From JAHFHB01 sp964393875 (GTDB lineage Bacteria > Omnitrophota > Omnitrophia > Omnitrophales > Aquincolibacteriaceae), in contig CAYMUZ010000091.1 in the NCBI GenBank assembly GCA_964393875.1, positions 1 to 17,717 of the forward strand: a stretch of 17,717 nucleotides of DNA. The letters run 5' to 3'. Of the stretch, positions 14,901 to 17,717 are shown piece by piece. How positions within the stretch are numbered: the first letter of the stretch is position 1; every line of letters begins with the position of its first letter. The position numbers and the translations under genes are program-made. The notes below the pieces were generated by a model, which was not told the DNA's origin, ran no database searches, and saw nothing but the letters and a program-made list of their open reading frames with translations.

Positions 14901-17412
14901 TCTTGATTTTGGGCTGGTTCGTTTGCTCGGATCCTCTCAAATGCAAACGATCGATACCCCCTCTTCTTCTTCTGCGACTGAGCCTGTAGAGGCACCCACC
15001 CCCGCCGCGAAGCTCACCGACCCCTTTGCGGATTTGGATGCCTTTGAGAAAACGGTTATTAGAACGCTCGGCCGGGTTGACGAGCTCGATGCTTTGAGTG
15101 CTGAAATGCCGGGGAGGGCCCCTGATCGAGAGAGTCGTGATGCCGACACCGGCTTAACGAACGCCGGTCAGATTCTGGGGACACCCAATTATATTGGATC
15201 TCTCCTGGGTCATCCGGAGCAGCTGGCTAGAGATCTTCAGGGACCGGGCTATGACATGTTTGCTTTGGGAGCCATCCTCTATGAGTTGGCGACGAAAAAA
15301 GTGCCCGCTAAAACAGTCAAGGATAAACCGGGTACAGACGTCATCGCCATTATTAGCGCAAACAGTCACGGGCGTTACCAAAACCCCAGAGACGTTGCTT
15401 CTGGCATCAGCCCGGCGCGCCAGTACATCATTCTCAAACTCATGGCAAACTTACAGCACAACATGCCCCAGGAACTCACGCAAACCCTTCTCGAGAACGA
15501 GCACATCACAAAACGTTTTGATGCTAACTGGCAGCCTTTGATGCGATACCAGGACATGCATGAGGCTATGCGAGATATCGAAGCACTGGCCGCCGGCAAA
15601 CCATTGCCGTCGGCCCCTTCTCGATTTTTGTTTTTCGCAAACAGATTCAAAAATTACGCCATTCATACTGCAACGGCGGATCAACCCGCACAACGCAAAC
15701 GCGCGAGCGCGCTGAAAATGGCGTCGAGCGCCCTTCTTGTCACAACCACCGCAGGGGTGCTCGCAGCACTGACCGCGGGACTCTTTTGGCTGGCCCAACT
15801 CATCCAAAGCCTCACAACGCCGGCGGAGAAACTCCCGGTTGAAAAAAATCCGCCCGTTGTGGTGACCCCGCAGGAGGAAAAACCGAAGGGGCCCGAACAA
15901 GAACCAGCCCCCACCTTTGTGTGGCCTTCTGAAGAGTTATTCTTATCCCATCTCAAGGCCTACCAAAATGGCAAGGAGAAAGATGAGGTCACAGGCGTTG
16001 AGACAATCCGCATGCGCCCCGCCGCAAAAGCCATCAGGGAATACAATGTCGTTAATCTTGAACCCAATCCCGCCGAGGGGTTGACAGAATCCTTAACAAG
16101 CTTTGTGCGGCCTAATGCCAATACCGATGAGCGTGGTTTCTTTTTGGTTCGATACCTTGCGGTGGATACCCCTATCCCCTTTGCCCCTGAAAACAGAATT
16201 GAATTCTCGACAAAGCTGCGCATTTCAGACAGAGGCACGGGTGGCGTGGGGGCCGGAAATATCATGCTCGGCTTCCACAACTTTGCGACCCATACGATGG
16301 AAGCGATGATAGAGATCAATGCTTACAATAAAACCCAAAATGCAGTCACGTTAACTTATGCTCCGCGATTTCCCATGAATCTCGATGGCGGGGCCGATCC
16401 TGAAATCAGAACGGCTTACACGCAGGCGAAACAAGATGCCAAAAGATTGGATGACCGTCCGGTCAATCCACTTCTACAAGGCCCCGCCGTCCCTTTTCGC
16501 GAGTGGCTCGATCTCCGCGTTGTTAAACCAGCCGCAGAAACGCTTAAACCGGGGGAAACGGGGCCCAATGGGGCAAAGTACGATGGTAAAACAGCCCTTT
16601 TATTTTTCGGGAAAAATGAAGCCCCCCTCCATGAATTTCAGATAGAGCCAGGGAGTTTACACCTGACCCTTTACACCAGCGGCGAAAGCAGTATCGCCAT
16701 TGGTAAACCTGACGTCACCGTCACATTCCCCGACAAAACGAAAACAGAAGCTGTGCGCTCTGAGCTGCGCCGCATCACGGCGCCTGCGCCAAGTCCTGAG
16801 TGGGCAGCCTCCTTTACCAGAAATTTTCTGACGGCATCCCAAAACGCTCTCTTACTGATCGAGTACGATCCCGCGACATTCGACCCGCTGGCCAAGCGGC
16901 TTTTCCACCCGGAAACGCATTTGCCACTCACGGATACTGCTATTCTGATTGTGGCCCCGCGCGGAGCAGCTTACCGGCAGCTTCGCGCGCAAGTTCAAGA
17001 GAAACAGCTGCGTTTGTATCATGCCGGCATTGCAGAGACCTCTGCCCCTCTCACGCAGATGACGCCGCAAACGCCTGAGTTCGGCAATCTCATGCGGCAG
17101 GCTGAGCGCCTTTTTGGCCGCAGCCTAGGCCGGCCGGTCATTCTGGGTTCGCAGGAAGCCGCCCTTTCAGTGCGCTTAACCCCTGAGACCCAGCTGGTCT
17201 ATTACCGCATCGATCAGCACTTGTTTTTTGACCCCACGCGGCTGGCTTACGGCGACGCAATTCTCTTGAGCGCAAGCTCGCTTTCAAGAAATTACAGCTT
17301 AATGGCAGGCATACAGCAAAATGCGGATGGCAGTGTTTCTCTCGCGGCTGGTTTCCTGCACTTTGTTGAGCAAAACTACGAAAATATCCACAGCCTGGCC
17401 CTTTCTGCGTAA
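11929..17412 (+). CDS. Giant fusion: TraB/ChaN-like domain, Ser/Thr protein kinase, membrane segment and ectodomain
   Basis: An 1827-residue protein. Residues ~19-37 look like a signal peptide ('WAAVTLFFFAA', then 'AIAAPA'). Residues ~88-460 resemble the TraB/GumN/ChaN/erythromycin-esterase superfamily: 'IVFLQEAHG' (E97, H99) and 'FFIGGGFHRPALTKRLRDAG' (H437). A linker with ARSEVRS (542-548) leads to an unrecognised domain (~560-745). The Hanks-type kinase (~807-1220) has GQGAFG (820-825), K843, helix-C E863, HRDLKPTN (D970, N975), DFG (D993), HPE for APE (1095-1097) and D1109, so it should be active; its activation segment is about 100 residues long, with a Ser/Thr/Pro-rich insert. A membrane segment (~1266-1290) preceded by RKR is followed by a Pro-rich stretch and ~500 residues including a possible jelly-roll/lectin-like region (~1370-1600) and an unknown C-terminal domain. 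Substrates are unknown. Confidence 0.85.
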   Translation: MVCFSTFMNFQKMNPCLRHWAAVTLFFFAAQQRAIAAPAARVDYPPATSVRTNKSPAALLESAAALDELSLPKSSGPKDLWAALQNPAEKIIVFLQEAHGNISCQKNMATALSILSKHAALTQPWIAFEGTAPGELDHRPLSTFPNAKVRALAAKFFIRSGELDGADLFTARNNPQARHFGADSLDLVLETVQHYRRLLALRPEAEANLNVWNSLLKQLKEKTYSSDLFLLDRLAGLSNTAPADFPQLIAHLRELSKRHGVPLETFRSFQLLLELQQLETKKGKPDMDQARDKALWADLKTVALKSDLDRLVITLEDKVADFKELRDVIALNRAVRFYRALISLTITPEDYERYQAKRENYRLDLIEQKLKTYRAFLKSAHGPSAVPLSSKLTQAVSSALAFYTAVEKRDDVLFRNIQQLASESPSGKLFFIGGGFHRPALTKRLRDAGLAYAVITPRITRKGGEENYWRLLAGTPAPQPLKFGFLSATHLKLSKPWSLPAFPTRVASVLNGLSTPQSPGRLAWRFNAARTLTDFYPLLSTARSEVRSHPDRTGKSSRSISLPLDGSDAEKIRTFLLAVVGTLNELSGDTPIFNSGALHTHLEILSRQITSDAPDVSRSLITQIGEKRLEITLDETLKNDVTIREASDHSAFRLKINPAFFTDFREENPAFPEILLALHIHHQFMRPLIKQQHPGARAAEVSVLASALFGLEQSSGSAPTHAAALITQKVIPHFKAAVEKFTKSRADGKSPDSTIDAKFAGKILAPLGGASISLPLGSTEGSATSSTLPLPALERNAAKNAADVKWLIDFLSDPKTTRIGQGAFGEVFEGPNPESPIQRMAVKIFKPNGPRFQPIQARRILRERDAVSIMNQHNAPHMIGFKEFEFPIAGPPENVLQALNFSATQSPFVELKIIAMEWAQGKPLHEAVDGRPEKTWRRVALELGTVIENMHDLGNRADQARGIAGLLHRDLKPTNIFYDENARTPEKRVILLDFGLVRLLGSSQMQTIDTPSSSSATEPVEAPTPAAKLTDPFADLDAFEKTVIRTLGRVDELDALSAEMPGRAPDRESRDADTGLTNAGQILGTPNYIGSLLGHPEQLARDLQGPGYDMFALGAILYELATKKVPAKTVKDKPGTDVIAIISANSHGRYQNPRDVASGISPARQYIILKLMANLQHNMPQELTQTLLENEHITKRFDANWQPLMRYQDMHEAMRDIEALAAGKPLPSAPSRFLFFANRFKNYAIHTATADQPAQRKRASALKMASSALLVTTTAGVLAALTAGLFWLAQLIQSLTTPAEKLPVEKNPPVVVTPQEEKPKGPEQEPAPTFVWPSEELFLSHLKAYQNGKEKDEVTGVETIRMRPAAKAIREYNVVNLEPNPAEGLTESLTSFVRPNANTDERGFFLVRYLAVDTPIPFAPENRIEFSTKLRISDRGTGGVGAGNIMLGFHNFATHTMEAMIEINAYNKTQNAVTLTYAPRFPMNLDGGADPEIRTAYTQAKQDAKRLDDRPVNPLLQGPAVPFREWLDLRVVKPAAETLKPGETGPNGAKYDGKTALLFFGKNEAPLHEFQIEPGSLHLTLYTSGESSIAIGKPDVTVTFPDKTKTEAVRSELRRITAPAPSPEWAASFTRNFLTASQNALLLIEYDPATFDPLAKRLFHPETHLPLTDTAILIVAPRGAAYRQLRAQVQEKQLRLYHAGIAETSAPLTQMTPQTPEFGNLMRQAERLFGRSLGRPVILGSQEAALSVRLTPETQLVYYRIDQHLFFDPTRLAYGDAILLSASSLSRNYSLMAGIQQNADGSVSLAAGFLHFVEQNYENIHSLALSA

Positions 17413-17453
17413 GAGACTATTCGGATGACTTCTAGCAGAGGATTCCAAGATCA

Positions 17454-17481
17454 TTGCGATTGCGCCCGTTTCAGCTAAAAT
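17454..17481 (+). promoter_or_regulatory. Candidate promoter of the PilZ gene
   Basis: TTGCGA (17454-17459), a 16-base spacer and TAAAAT (17476-17481) precede the PilZ gene, with a GGGGGG-type SD close to its ATG. The pair lies in the 108-base gap after the kinase fusion, where no terminator is visible, so co-transcription is also possible. Confidence 0.5.
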
Positions 17482-17520
17482 AAAGCCGTTTAAGGCAATT
17501 TGAACTGGGGGGGAAATCAA

Positions 17521-17717
17521 ATGAATCATCGAACCTCTGAACGCTACATCTCTTCGGCCCAAATACGGCTCTACGATCTACGCCAGGAAGGTAAATCGTT
17601 TACAGCACCGGTGCTCGATATTTCGCGCGGAGGCGCTCTCATCGGCTGGGCCGATCAGATCCCGGCTAACAGCACCCCCTCGCCCGGCCGCACACATTTC
17701 GTGTTAACCCTTCCAAC
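17521..17717 (+). CDS. PilZ-domain protein, N-terminal part (cut by window end)
   Basis: The frame runs open from the ATG at 17521 to the window end (65 complete codons). The N-terminus has the two c-di-GMP binding motifs of PilZ domains: RxxxR as R4-TSE-R8, and DxSxxG as D33-I-S35-RG-G38 in 'VLDISRGGALI'. The spacing between the motifs fits the family. The start is supported by a run of seven G's (17507-17513) seven bases upstream. The protein would bind cyclic-di-GMP; any output domain lies beyond the window. With an EAL-domain regulator upstream, a local c-di-GMP circuit is possible. Confidence 0.85.
   Translation, partial: MNHRTSERYISSAQIRLYDLRQEGKSFTAPVLDISRGGALIGWADQIPANSTPSPGRTHFVLTLP

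Noticed and set aside
1..17717. CRISPR array, tRNA or rRNA genes
   Set aside because: No regularly spaced repeat array with unique spacers, no tRNA-like cloverleaf and no rRNA sequence was recognised on either strand.

Overview
The window looks like an environmental Gram-negative bacterium. My best guess is Candidatus Omnitrophota or a related PVC-type lineage. The main reason is the very large exported-looking protein that joins a TraB/ChaN-like domain, a Ser/Thr kinase, a membrane segment and an ectodomain, with 'ARSEVRS'-type linker motifs that I associate with Omnitrophota. Dispersed palindromic repeats also fit. This assignment is inference; no rRNA or other marker gene is present.

Left part (1-2120, minus strand): a nucleotide-sugar operon. 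A strong sigma70-type promoter drives a UDP-glucuronate-decarboxylase-like epimerase that carries an N-terminal ribbon-helix-helix (RHH, CopG/BrnA antitoxin-like) DNA-binding domain. Two TGTATATAC-type palindromes sit on its promoter, which suggests autoregulation by an enzyme-repressor fusion. An array of RNA-hairpin repeats follows, then a cupin-fold sugar isomerase-like gene.

Middle (2200-7050): mgtA, a Mg2+-importing P-type ATPase with a strong terminator, divergent from the sugar operon. After it comes a non-coding stretch with inverted repeats and a small MITE-like element. On the minus strand are a tiny secreted His/Lys-rich peptide gene of 42 residues and a DUF6178-type gene. mgtA and the DUF6178 gene share a nearly identical -10/start region with no Shine-Dalgarno, suggesting leaderless mRNAs.

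7131-11606: a membrane-anchored two-domain M16 zinc protease (plus) converges with a response regulator carrying REC, degenerate GGDEF and EAL domains (minus).

11607-17717: a divergent intergenic region, the 1827-residue kinase fusion, and the start of a PilZ-domain gene cut by the window end. A c-di-GMP phosphodiesterase-type regulator and a c-di-GMP receptor domain therefore flank the kinase, so a signalling neighbourhood is plausible. The most novel-looking items are the RHH-epimerase fusion with its operators, the kinase fusion with its topology problem, the hairpin array, and the unannotated small His-rich peptide.
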